Positions 15,758-23,376 of a DNA stretch of 64,000 bases are shown one piece after another (position 1 is the stretch's first letter; the number at the start of each line of letters is the position of its first letter). This DNA is from Paenibacillus pinisoli (GTDB lineage Bacteria; Bacillota; Bacilli; Paenibacillales; Paenibacillaceae): positions 724,325 to 788,324 of the forward strand of contig NZ_QXQB01000004.1 in assembly GCF_003605435.1 (NCBI RefSeq), written 5' to 3'. Made by a program: the position numbers and the translations under genes. The notes under the pieces are model-generated. The model was not told the DNA's origin, did not search any database, and was given only the letters and a program-made list of their open reading frames with translations.

Positions 15758-16449
15758 TGGACAAGCTGGATATTCTCGTATTCGGAGCCCACGCGGACGA
15801 CGCGGAGATTGGCATGGGCGGTACGATTGCCAAGCATACGGCGGCGGGACAGCGGGTAGGCATATGCGATTTGACCGAAGCGGAGATGTCCTCTAACGGC
15901 ACCGTAGAGCTGAGGCGGCAAGAAGCCGCCGCTGCCTCTGCGGTGCTTGGTTTATCTGCGCGGACGAATTTGGGGCTGCCGGACCGCGGCTTGCAGCCGA
16001 GCAGGGAGCAGATTGAGGCTATCGTAGCGGAGATCAGGCGCTGGCAGCCGCGCTTTGTATTCGCGCCGTATTGGGTAGACCGCCATCCGGATCATATCGC
16101 TTGCAGCAAGCTGATCGAAGAAGCCGTGTTCAATGCCAAGCTGCGCAATTATATGCCAGAGCTGCCGCCTGTTCAGGTTGAACAGCTTATTTATTATTAT
16201 ATCAATGATGTAGAAGCCGTATCGTTGATCGTGGACGTCACATCGACCTACGATGCGAAGCGGGAGGCGCTGCGCGCTTACCGTTCTCAATTCGACCGGG
16301 CGCATAGCGCGGATTCGGTTGCCACGCCGCTAACAAGCGGGTATGTGGAGCGGGTTGAAGCCAGAGATTCCTTGCTTGGCCAAAGCAAGGGTTGGGGTCA
16401 TGCCGAAGGCTTTGCGATAAAACGCCCCTTTGGCGTGGAATTATTTTGA
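15757..16449 (+). CDS. bshB1: Bacillithiol biosynthesis deacetylase BshB1
   Basis: A 230-residue LmbE-type zinc deacetylase. It removes acetate from GlcNAc-malate, the BshA product, to give GlcN-malate. The zinc-binding segment is GAHADDAEIGMGG near the N-terminus, with the third ligand in YWVDRHPDH. The ATG overlaps the mgsA stop by one base, so the two are coupled. bshA follows 63 bases downstream. A GTG one codon earlier is also in frame. The family also contains BshB2 and mycothiol deacetylases; context points to BshB1. Confidence 0.93.
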   Translation: MDKLDILVFGAHADDAEIGMGGTIAKHTAAGQRVGICDLTEAEMSSNGTVELRRQEAAAASAVLGLSARTNLGLPDRGLQPSREQIEAIVAEIRRWQPRFVFAPYWVDRHPDHIACSKLIEEAVFNAKLRNYMPELPPVQVEQLIYYYINDVEAVSLIVDVTSTYDAKREALRAYRSQFDRAHSADSVATPLTSGYVERVEARDSLLGQSKGWGHAEGFAIKRPFGVELF

Positions 16450-16512
16450 CAAAACGTACAGCCTGTAGGGAATAGATATAGATAAACCACATGAGTGGGA
16501 GGTGCATCACGA

Positions 16513-17673
16513 ATGGCTAAAAAGCTGAAAATCGGCATTACATGTTATCCGACGCTGGGGGGTTCCGGCGTCGTGGCTACGGAACTAGGGAAGCTGCTTG
16601 CCGAACGTGGGCACGAAATTCATTTTATTACGCATAGCATCCCGTTCCGGTTAGGCAAATTTCATAAAAATATATTTTTCCATGAAGTTGAAGTCAATGA
16701 CTATTACGTATTCCGTTATCCGCCATACGATCTGTCGCTTGCCAGCAAGATGGCTCAAGTCGCCAAGATGCAGCAGCTTGACCTCTTGCATGTTCATTAT
16801 GCGGTTCCCCATGCCGTCTGCGCTTATCTTGCGAAGCAGATGGTTGGCAACGGACTGAAGACTGTTACGACGCTTCACGGCACCGACATTACGGTGCTCG
16901 CGCAGGATGAATCGCTAAAGGATCTGATCAGGCTGGCTATTCATCAGAGCGATGCCGTTACAGCGGTATCCAATGATTTGATTCAGGAGACGAGAAATCT
17001 GCTGGACATTCTGACTCCGATCGATTTGACTTATAACTTTGTGGACAAACGCGTCTATTATCCGCGCGAGGCAGCTTCGCTCCGCGCAGACTTTGCAGCG
17101 CCGGACGAGAAGATATTGATGCATATCTCGAACTTCCGCCCGGTTAAGCGGGTGAGCGATGTGGTGGAGATTTTCGAACGGGTATCGAAGCGGGTAAAAT
17201 CCAAGCTGCTGCTTGTTGGCGAAGGGCCGGAGCTGACTAAAATCCAATGCAAAATTAAAAATTTAGGTCTCGAGGATCGTGTTCACTTCCTTGGCAAGCA
17301 AGAAGATGTCGCTCAGGTAATCTCCATGGCGGACGTGCTGCTGCTTCCGTCTGAGAAGGAAAGCTTCGGACTAGTATCGCTGGAAGCGATGGCATGCGGA
17401 GTTCCTACAGTCGGCTCCAATGCCGGAGGCATTCCGGAGCTGGTTACGCATGGCGTAACGGGCTTCTTGTCTGATGTGGGCCATGTTGAAGAGATGGCGG
17501 AGCATGCTGTGCAGCTGCTGACCGACGATGCCCTTCATGCCAGGTTCAAGGAAGCATGTTTGCATCGCGCAAGACATGACTTCTGCAACGATTCGATAAC
17601 GGAGCAATACGAATCGATCTATTACCGTGTACTCGGCATTGATGCCGAGCTGCCGGTTTCCGTCTGCGAATAG
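16513..17673 (+). CDS. bshA: N-acetyl-alpha-D-glucosaminyl L-malate synthase BshA
   Basis: A 386-residue GT4-type glycosyltransferase that joins UDP-GlcNAc to L-malate, the first step of bacillithiol synthesis. The N-terminal acceptor domain begins ITCYPTLGGSGVVATELG. The C-terminal nucleotide-sugar domain has HISNFRPVKR and the EX7E-type segment in EKESFGLVSLEAMACGVP. GGGAGGTG lies 8 bases before the ATG at 16513. Together with bshB1 it shows the strain makes bacillithiol; bshC is not in the window. Confidence 0.95.
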   Translation: MAKKLKIGITCYPTLGGSGVVATELGKLLAERGHEIHFITHSIPFRLGKFHKNIFFHEVEVNDYYVFRYPPYDLSLASKMAQVAKMQQLDLLHVHYAVPHAVCAYLAKQMVGNGLKTVTTLHGTDITVLAQDESLKDLIRLAIHQSDAVTAVSNDLIQETRNLLDILTPIDLTYNFVDKRVYYPREAASLRADFAAPDEKILMHISNFRPVKRVSDVVEIFERVSKRVKSKLLLVGEGPELTKIQCKIKNLGLEDRVHFLGKQEDVAQVISMADVLLLPSEKESFGLVSLEAMACGVPTVGSNAGGIPELVTHGVTGFLSDVGHVEEMAEHAVQLLTDDALHARFKEACLHRARHDFCNDSITEQYESIYYRVLGIDAELPVSVCE

Positions 17674-17719
17674 CACTGCCTTAGGTGCTTGCCGCAGTCG
17701 CATGGAAGGAGGGGCGGCT

Positions 17720-19015
17720 ATGAAGCTTGAGCTCACGAACGAGATGAGAGCGGCGATGCCCTTGATTGAAAAGCTGGAGACGGAAGGCCATGAGGCGGTA
17801 TTCGTCGGCGGTGCCGTGCGCGATGCCGTGTTAGGCCTGCCCGTCCATGATATCGATATTGCAACTTCTGCCTTGCCGGAGCAGGTTATGGCCTTGTTCC
17901 CCAAGTGTATCCCGACCGGCTTGCAGCATGGCACGGTGACGGTTGTGCATGAAGGCTTAACTTATGAGGTGACGACTTACCGGACTGAGTCCGGCTATGA
18001 GCAATTCCGCAAGCCGTCATCCGTAGCATTTGTGCAATCGCTGGACGAAGATTTGCTTCGCAGAGACTTTACCATGAACGCCATGGCAATCCGGCAAAGC
18101 GGAAGCGTATACGATCCGTATGATGGACTGGCCGATATAGGGCAGTCCCGTCTTCGCTGTGTAGGGAATGCAGGCGACCGGCTCCAGGAGGATGCGCTGC
18201 GCATGCTGAGAGCGGTGCGTTTCCTAGGCGCTTACGGGCTCCGGCCGGTTCCGTCCCTGTGGCGCGGACTGCGTATGAACAAAGCGCTCCTTCGCCATAT
18301 CGCGATGGAGCGTGTGCAGGCGGAGCTCGACAAGATGCTGTCCAGCGACACTCCGGAGAGAGCGCTGGCATGGCTTGGCGCCAGCGGCTTATGGGCTGAT
18401 TTCAAAGAGCCGGTCCCATCCCGGCTAATGATGCGAATTCAAGCGTCTGCGGGTGGAGAAGGTTTTGAGATGGCGGAGCTGGGCAGGCTTAAGCATTTGG
18501 ACGAGCGCTGGGCAGCTGCTTTGTTGTCGCTGCAGGCGGGCGAGGGAGACGCCCGGGAGCTTCTTATCCGCCTTAAGCTTCCAAACAAGAGGATAGGCTT
18601 GATCGTCACCATGCTGCAGCTGCATGCGGAGATTGCTCCACTCGTAAAGACGGGAGATATGGAGGGATTGCGTGCTGCTTGGCTGGAGGGCATTCTTCGC
18701 TTTGGCGAAGAAGCTGCGGGGCACTGGATTCATGTTGCGCAAATCTTAGAGAGCCATGCGGATCCACTGCCGCCAGCAGTCGCGCATCGTTTGTCCCTCC
18801 TGATGAAAGAGATGCCTGTCAAATCGCTGAAGCAGCTTGCAATAAGCGGCAACGACTTGCAGCAGGCGCTGTCTCGTAAGGCTGGCCCTTGGATGAGCGC
18901 GATGCTGAAGCGGCTGCTTTATGCGGCAGCAGCAGGGGAAGTGGCCAATGAGCAGGACAAGCTGATTGAGCTGTCCATACTATGGAATGAAGAGGGTACA
19001 TATCATGAGTCATGA
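17720..19015 (+). CDS. cca: CCA tRNA nucleotidyltransferase
   Basis: A 431-residue class II polymerase-beta-type nucleotidyltransferase that adds or repairs the 3' CCA of tRNAs. The head domain has VFVGGAVRDAVLGLPVHDID with the metal-binding DxD (D-I-D), RRDFTMNAMAI, and the flexible loop DPYDGLADI. Neck and body follow (RMLRAVRF, ERVQAELDKML). AAGGAGGGG precedes the ATG at 17720. The birA start lies 11 bases inside its 3' end. This order is that of Bacillus. Confidence 0.95.
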   Translation: MKLELTNEMRAAMPLIEKLETEGHEAVFVGGAVRDAVLGLPVHDIDIATSALPEQVMALFPKCIPTGLQHGTVTVVHEGLTYEVTTYRTESGYEQFRKPSSVAFVQSLDEDLLRRDFTMNAMAIRQSGSVYDPYDGLADIGQSRLRCVGNAGDRLQEDALRMLRAVRFLGAYGLRPVPSLWRGLRMNKALLRHIAMERVQAELDKMLSSDTPERALAWLGASGLWADFKEPVPSRLMMRIQASAGGEGFEMAELGRLKHLDERWAAALLSLQAGEGDARELLIRLKLPNKRIGLIVTMLQLHAEIAPLVKTGDMEGLRAAWLEGILRFGEEAAGHWIHVAQILESHADPLPPAVAHRLSLLMKEMPVKSLKQLAISGNDLQQALSRKAGPWMSAMLKRLLYAAAAGEVANEQDKLIELSILWNEEGTYHES

Positions 19016-19988
19016 TCAATTGCTGGACTTGCTCAGGCGCCATCCGAATCAGTATGTGTCAGGCGCCATGATGAGCGAGGAGCTGAATGTAAGCCGTACG
19101 GCGGTGTGGAAGCAAATTCGCAAGCTTGAAGGGGCCGGTTATGAGATTGAGGCGTCTACCAGGCTGGGCTACAGGCTCGTCTATTCGCCCGATGCGATTA
19201 GCAGTGAAGAATTGACAGAGGCGCGCTCCTCGCAGAGATTTGGTCAATCTGTTCACTATTATGAGCAGGTGAAGTCCACTCAGGATGCCGCAAGAGAGCT
19301 TGCGGAGGCTGGAGCGCCGGAAGGCACGCTGGTTCTCGCAGAGGAGCAGACCGGCGGCAGAGGGCGAATGGGACGCGGCTGGGTGTCTCCGCAAGGCAAA
19401 GGAATATGGATGAGCATGGTGATGCGCCCCCATGTTCCGATTCATTGCGCTCCGCAGCTTACGCTGCTCACAGCGGTTGCACTTTGCAGAAGCCTAAGGC
19501 GTCTGACCGTGCTGCCTATCGGCATCAAATGGCCTAACGATTTGCTTATTCATGGGAAAAAAATTAGCGGAATCCTGCTGGAATCGGCAGCTGAGGATGA
19601 GCGGCTCAAATATATTGTTGCCGGCGTCGGCATCAGCGTCAATCTGTCGGAGCGGGATTATCCGGAAGAATTGCTTACGAAAGCCACATCGCTTCGCATT
19701 GAGGCGGGCGGGGCATTCAGCCGCAGCGCGATCGTCAAGGACTTTTTGGCAGAGTGGGAGACGCTGTACGATCTCTTCCTGCAGGAGGGCTTCTCGGCTA
19801 TTGCAGCACTATGGGAGTCGTTGTCGGTGTCGATAGGGCAGAAAGTCCGCTTAATCACTCCGCAAGGCGAGCTGGAGGGCGTGCCTGTCGGGCTGGAGGA
19901 GAGCGGAGCCATTCGTGTGGAGCGCGCTGACGGAAGCATCGTTACGATATTCTCGGCAGAGATGGGCGAGCCGCTGAGCCGGTCATAG
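19005..19988 (+). CDS. birA: Bifunctional biotin-protein ligase / biotin operon repressor
   Basis: A 327-residue BirA with a DNA-binding N-terminus. A winged helix (YVSGAMMSEELNVSRTAVWKQIRKLEGAGYEIEA) occupies residues 1-65. The ligase core contains the biotinyl-AMP loop GRGRMGRGWVSP and KWPNDLL. A C-terminal SH3-like domain ends the protein. It biotinylates carboxylase subunits and represses biotin genes. The start at ATG 19005 overlaps cca by 11 bases and has AGAGGG upstream. Confidence 0.95.
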   Translation: MSHDQLLDLLRRHPNQYVSGAMMSEELNVSRTAVWKQIRKLEGAGYEIEASTRLGYRLVYSPDAISSEELTEARSSQRFGQSVHYYEQVKSTQDAARELAEAGAPEGTLVLAEEQTGGRGRMGRGWVSPQGKGIWMSMVMRPHVPIHCAPQLTLLTAVALCRSLRRLTVLPIGIKWPNDLLIHGKKISGILLESAAEDERLKYIVAGVGISVNLSERDYPEELLTKATSLRIEAGGAFSRSAIVKDFLAEWETLYDLFLQEGFSAIAALWESLSVSIGQKVRLITPQGELEGVPVGLEESGAIRVERADGSIVTIFSAEMGEPLSRS

Positions 19989-20018
19989 GACAAAGGGCAA
20001 AGCGGTTCGTTTGTGCCG

Positions 20019-20047
20019 TTTACGAATGGCCATATTTTTGGTACACT
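20019..20047 (+). promoter_or_regulatory. Probable promoter of the panBCD leader
   Basis: TTTACG (20019-20024), 17 bases, TACACT (20042-20047). It lies about 290 bases before panB and upstream of a structured leader and terminator. Confidence 0.55.
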
Positions 20048-20116
20048 ACACGTATCAGGCGGTATTCCATGGGAAGCTGCACTGGTAACTTGCAGATCGA
20101 ACCGTGTCAATGATTG

Positions 20117-20171
20117 GTGTTGTACACTCTGCTCTGAGCCGTAGGGACCGAGACAGAAGGAAGCACAACAA
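20117..20171 (+). ncRNA. Structured leader upstream of panB, candidate pan-motif RNA
   Basis: An outer helix TGTTGT/ACAACA encloses a stem CTG-CTC...CC with loop GTAG and a 3' side GG-A-CCGAG-A-CAG, leaving two unpaired adenines. A hairpin with two conserved bulged A residues upstream of panB is how I recall the published pan RNA motif. The match is from memory of its general form, not a covariance search. An intrinsic terminator follows, so it could act by attenuation. A second upstream hairpin (CTGCA/TGCAG, near 20079-20096) may be part of the leader. Confidence 0.45.
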
Positions 20172-20196
20172 GCAACCGTTTCCTTTTTGTGTCCGG

Positions 20197-20229
20197 AACC
20201 TTTTTAGCAATCGGCTAAAAGGTTTTTTT
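20197..20229 (+). terminator. Terminator in the panB leader
   Basis: AACCTTTTTAGC pairs with GCTAAAAGGTT (one bulged T) around AATCG, followed by seven T. It lies between promoter and panB, so it must be either an attenuator or the end of a short leader RNA. Confidence 0.8.
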
Positions 20230-20335
20230 GTGTTTACAATAGCACTAAAGGTGCGCGTTCAGAATGCTGGTGCTGCCGCTTGGTTCAGCGAGCATTATAG
20301 TCTCTCTGTTCGTCAACGAAAAGGAGATGAAAGCG

Positions 20336-21250
20336 ATGAGGAAACGACTGACGATCCACAGCCTGCTTAAGATGAAGCAGGAGCGCAATGCGATTTCCGT
20401 GCTGACGGCTTATGATTACCCGTCGGCGAAGCTTGCAGAAGAAGCGGGAATTGATGTCATACTGGTAGGAGATTCGCTCGGCAATGTTGTGCTTGGCTAT
20501 GAGACGACAATACCAGTGACAGTTGACGATATTGTGTATCACACCAGATCGGTAGCAAGAGCTGCGGGGAATACATTTATCGTAGCGGATATGCCGTTCT
20601 TGTCCTATGGAGCAAGCCGCGAGGCTACCTTGCTTAATGCAGCAAGGATTATGCAGCAAGGCGGAGCTCAGGCTCTGAAGCTTGAAGGCGGCGCAGAGAT
20701 TGCAGCCGATGTACAGGCGCTGGTGCAAGCCGGCATCCCGGTTATGGGCCATTTGGGACTGACGCCTCAGTCTGTGCATCAGCTTGGCGGATATAAAGTG
20801 CAAGGCAAGACCGAGAAGGATGCCCAGAAGCTCATGGATGATGCTCTGGCCCTTGAGAAGGCGGGAGCATTCAGCATCGTGCTGGAGCTTGTGACAGAGC
20901 CGGTCGCGGAAGCGATCAGCAAGGCGCTTGCGATTCCGACTATCGGGATCGGAGCAGGCCGCGCATGTGACGGGCAGGTACTCGTGTACCATGATCTATT
21001 GCAATATGCCTCCCCCTATTTTGAAAAGAAATTTGTGAAAACATACGCTGATATCGGCACGACTATCCGCGATGCAATTGAATCCTATGTCGGCGAAGTG
21101 AAGTCCGGGCAGTTCCCGGCGGAGGAGCATGTATTCCAGCCGAACTCAGCGGCGCCTGCGGCGCTGTATGGCGGTACCAAGGACGCGGGTGCGGATAAGC
21201 CGCAGAGCAAAAAGGAAGAAAGCCAGCGAAAGGAAGTACCGATTGCATGA
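20336..21250 (+). CDS. panB: 3-methyl-2-oxobutanoate hydroxymethyltransferase
   Basis: A 304-residue TIM-barrel enzyme, the first committed step of pantothenate synthesis (ketoisovalerate plus methylene-THF to ketopantoate). Visible motifs are LTAYDYPSAKLAEEAG, the metal-binding VGDSLG, KLEGG, VMGHLGLTPQS and TIGIGAG. About 30 C-terminal residues (from about position 270) are a Lys/Glu/Ala-rich tail beyond the usual core. AAGGAG lies 9 bases before the ATG at 20336. The stop overlaps the panC start by 4 bases. Confidence 0.95.
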   Translation: MRKRLTIHSLLKMKQERNAISVLTAYDYPSAKLAEEAGIDVILVGDSLGNVVLGYETTIPVTVDDIVYHTRSVARAAGNTFIVADMPFLSYGASREATLLNAARIMQQGGAQALKLEGGAEIAADVQALVQAGIPVMGHLGLTPQSVHQLGGYKVQGKTEKDAQKLMDDALALEKAGAFSIVLELVTEPVAEAISKALAIPTIGIGAGRACDGQVLVYHDLLQYASPYFEKKFVKTYADIGTTIRDAIESYVGEVKSGQFPAEEHVFQPNSAAPAALYGGTKDAGADKPQSKKEESQRKEVPIA

Positions 21251-22125
21251 TTGTAGCCCGAACGATTGCCGACTTGAAAGAGCACTTATTTGCATTATCC
21301 GAAGGCGGTAGACGATCGATCGGCTTCGTTCCGACAATGGGCTATTTGCATGAGGGACATGCAAGCCTGATGCGTGAAGCGAAGGCAAATAACGATATTG
21401 CCGTATTAAGCGTCTTCGTCAATCCGACGCAATTCGGGCCGAACGAGGATCTGGACCGTTATCCCCGCGATGAAGCGCGTGATCTGAAGCTTTCGGAGGA
21501 GAGCGGTATTGATGTCGCATTTTTGCCGACGGTACAAGAGATGTATCCGAAGCCGTCCAAGACCAGCGTCATTGTCAGCGGTCTGACAGACCGGCTGTGC
21601 GGCGCATCGAGACCAGGCCACTTCGATGGGGTCGGCCTCGTGGTGAGCAAGCTGTTCCATCTGGTGAAGCCGGACCGCGCCTACTTCGGTATGAAGGATG
21701 CGCAGCAAGTTGCCGTTATTCAGCAAATCGTCAATGATTTGAATTTCGATACCATTATTGTGCCCTGCCCGACAGTAAGGGAGCCGGACGGGCTGGCGCT
21801 AAGCTCGCGCAACGTCTATCTGTCCGCGGAGCACCGGGCGCAGGCGGTAGTCCTGTCCCAGTCTCTGGCGCTGGCCAAAGACTGGATTCAGGAGGAGTCG
21901 ATGACAGCGGGCTTGCTTCTGTCGAGCGTGAAGGAGCGGATTGAGTCCGCTCCCGATGCGGTCATCGACTATGTGGAGCTGCTTCGCTATCCAACGCTAG
22001 AGCCGCTGGACGAACAGGAACTTATGCATAAGCTGGAATCGCCGGCATTGCTGGCAATGGCAGTCAAATTCGGAACGACACGCTTGATTGATAACAGCCT
22101 GTACCATCCGAATGGAGGGGTGTAA
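21247..22125 (+). CDS. panC: Pantothenate synthetase
   Basis: A 292-residue ATP-dependent ligase joining pantoate and beta-alanine. Nucleotidylyltransferase motifs are FVPTMGYLHEGHASL (HIGH-like), SVFVNPTQFGPNEDL, YFGMKDAQQ and the KMSKS-like LALSSRNVYLS. It overlaps panB by ATGA, and panD follows two bases after its stop, so the three are one translationally coupled unit. Confidence 0.96.
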   Translation: MIVARTIADLKEHLFALSEGGRRSIGFVPTMGYLHEGHASLMREAKANNDIAVLSVFVNPTQFGPNEDLDRYPRDEARDLKLSEESGIDVAFLPTVQEMYPKPSKTSVIVSGLTDRLCGASRPGHFDGVGLVVSKLFHLVKPDRAYFGMKDAQQVAVIQQIVNDLNFDTIIVPCPTVREPDGLALSSRNVYLSAEHRAQAVVLSQSLALAKDWIQEESMTAGLLLSSVKERIESAPDAVIDYVELLRYPTLEPLDEQELMHKLESPALLAMAVKFGTTRLIDNSLYHPNGGV

Positions 22126-22127
22126 CC

Positions 22128-22511
22128 ATGTTTAGAACAATGATGAAATCCAAGCTGCACCGCGCGACGGTTACGGAAGCGAATTTGAACTACGTCGGCA
22201 GCATTACCATTGACGAGGATCTGATGGATGCGGCTGATCTGTATGAGAATGAGAAGGTTCAAATCGTCAACAACAACAATGGCGCCAGATTTGAGACCTA
22301 TGTCATTACGGGGGCCAGAGGCTCCGGCGTCATCTGCTTGAACGGCGCTGCAGCGAGACTGGTGCAGCCGGGCGACAAGGTCATCATTATTTCGTACGGC
22401 ATGATGACCAGCGAGGAAGCGAAGTCCTACAAGCCGGTCATTACGATTCTGGACGATCAGAATAAGCCGCTTAAGGTGATCACCGAGGAATTGCATGCCA
22501 CCATTATTTAA
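22128..22511 (+). CDS. panD: Aspartate 1-decarboxylase
   Basis: A 127-residue pyruvoyl-dependent enzyme that makes beta-alanine from aspartate for pantothenate. The self-cleavage site is G24-S25 in NYVGSITID, giving the pyruvoyl group on the new N-terminus of the alpha chain. TRP-free, short and all in the usual layout (INGAAARL-type segment present as LNGAAARL). GGAGGGG lies within the end of panC. It ends the panBCD operon. Confidence 0.96.
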   Translation: MFRTMMKSKLHRATVTEANLNYVGSITIDEDLMDAADLYENEKVQIVNNNNGARFETYVITGARGSGVICLNGAAARLVQPGDKVIIISYGMMTSEEAKSYKPVITILDDQNKPLKVITEELHATII

Positions 22512-22628
22512 TCGCAGGATTACGCAACATACCTGCCTTATGTAAAGGCTGGCACGCCGTATGAAAAGAAGGCTGTAAACAAAAAATGACCGTATCACTC
22601 CTTATTCTAAGCGAAGGCGGGATGCGGC

Positions 22629-23360
22629 ATGTTTCAGCATATGTTCACGTCAATGAACGAAGTGCTTGACGGGATCACCAAGCAGTACCCACAAGCAAGC
22701 GAACAGGAGCGAATGGACTACCTTCAGCAAGTCGCCGAGCTCAAAAAAATGAGCGACAGCTTCATTGAGCAATGGCTCGATTTTGAGGAGAAGGTAAGTG
22801 ACTTTCAGGATAGCGTTACAGTTGTTGGACAGCTTGCCGGGAGTGACCCGTCCAGCACCGATGCTGCTCCTTCTGGTGAACAGAAAGAACAATCGTGCAA
22901 TTCTGGCATAGAAACTCACACCTGCAATATGGAGGATCTTGTTATACCGGAAGAAGCGGATTTGCTTATTCAAAAGGGCCAGGGCTATTATAAATTATTT
23001 ATGTTTTCTCACGCTGCCGGTTTGTTTCAAGATGCGATATCTATTGCGCCCGAATGCAATTTGGCCAGGCTGTTTCTAGGCATGAGCCAGATGCATATGC
23101 AGAATTGGCAGGAGGCCCAAAGGCAATTTCAATTATTAATTGTGCTGTCGGACTTTCCGAAGTGGCTGGCTTTAGGCTATAATGCCCTTGGATGCATTCA
23201 TGCCGTTCACATGAACATTGCCCAAGCGGAGAAACTGTTCCGCAAGGCGTATGAGGTATATCCGAGCTTTACGGACTCATTAAGCAATCTTAAGTCCTGC
23301 CAAGAGACGCCGGGACAATTATCGTTATATTTTGGTAGCACGGAGCTGTGCTGTATGTGA
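22629..23360 (+). CDS. TPR-containing protein of unknown function
   Basis: A 243-residue soluble protein. The N-terminal 60 residues are helical and likely coiled coil (DYLQQVAELKKMSDSFIEQWLDFEEKV). A Ser/Glu-rich linker follows. Residues 105-225 hold TPR-like helices (QGYYKLFMFSHAAGLFQDAISIAPECNLARLFLG, NWQEAQRQFQLLIVLS, NIAQAEKLFRKAYEVYPSF). The ribosome site is weak (AAGGCGGG). The frame runs past the TPRs to 23360, 16 bases before dinG. The function is not known; it may act as an adaptor. Confidence 0.7.
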   Translation: MFQHMFTSMNEVLDGITKQYPQASEQERMDYLQQVAELKKMSDSFIEQWLDFEEKVSDFQDSVTVVGQLAGSDPSSTDAAPSGEQKEQSCNSGIETHTCNMEDLVIPEEADLLIQKGQGYYKLFMFSHAAGLFQDAISIAPECNLARLFLGMSQMHMQNWQEAQRQFQLLIVLSDFPKWLALGYNALGCIHAVHMNIAQAEKLFRKAYEVYPSFTDSLSNLKSCQETPGQLSLYFGSTELCCM

Positions 23361-23376
23361 GAGGATCGGGGAATCA

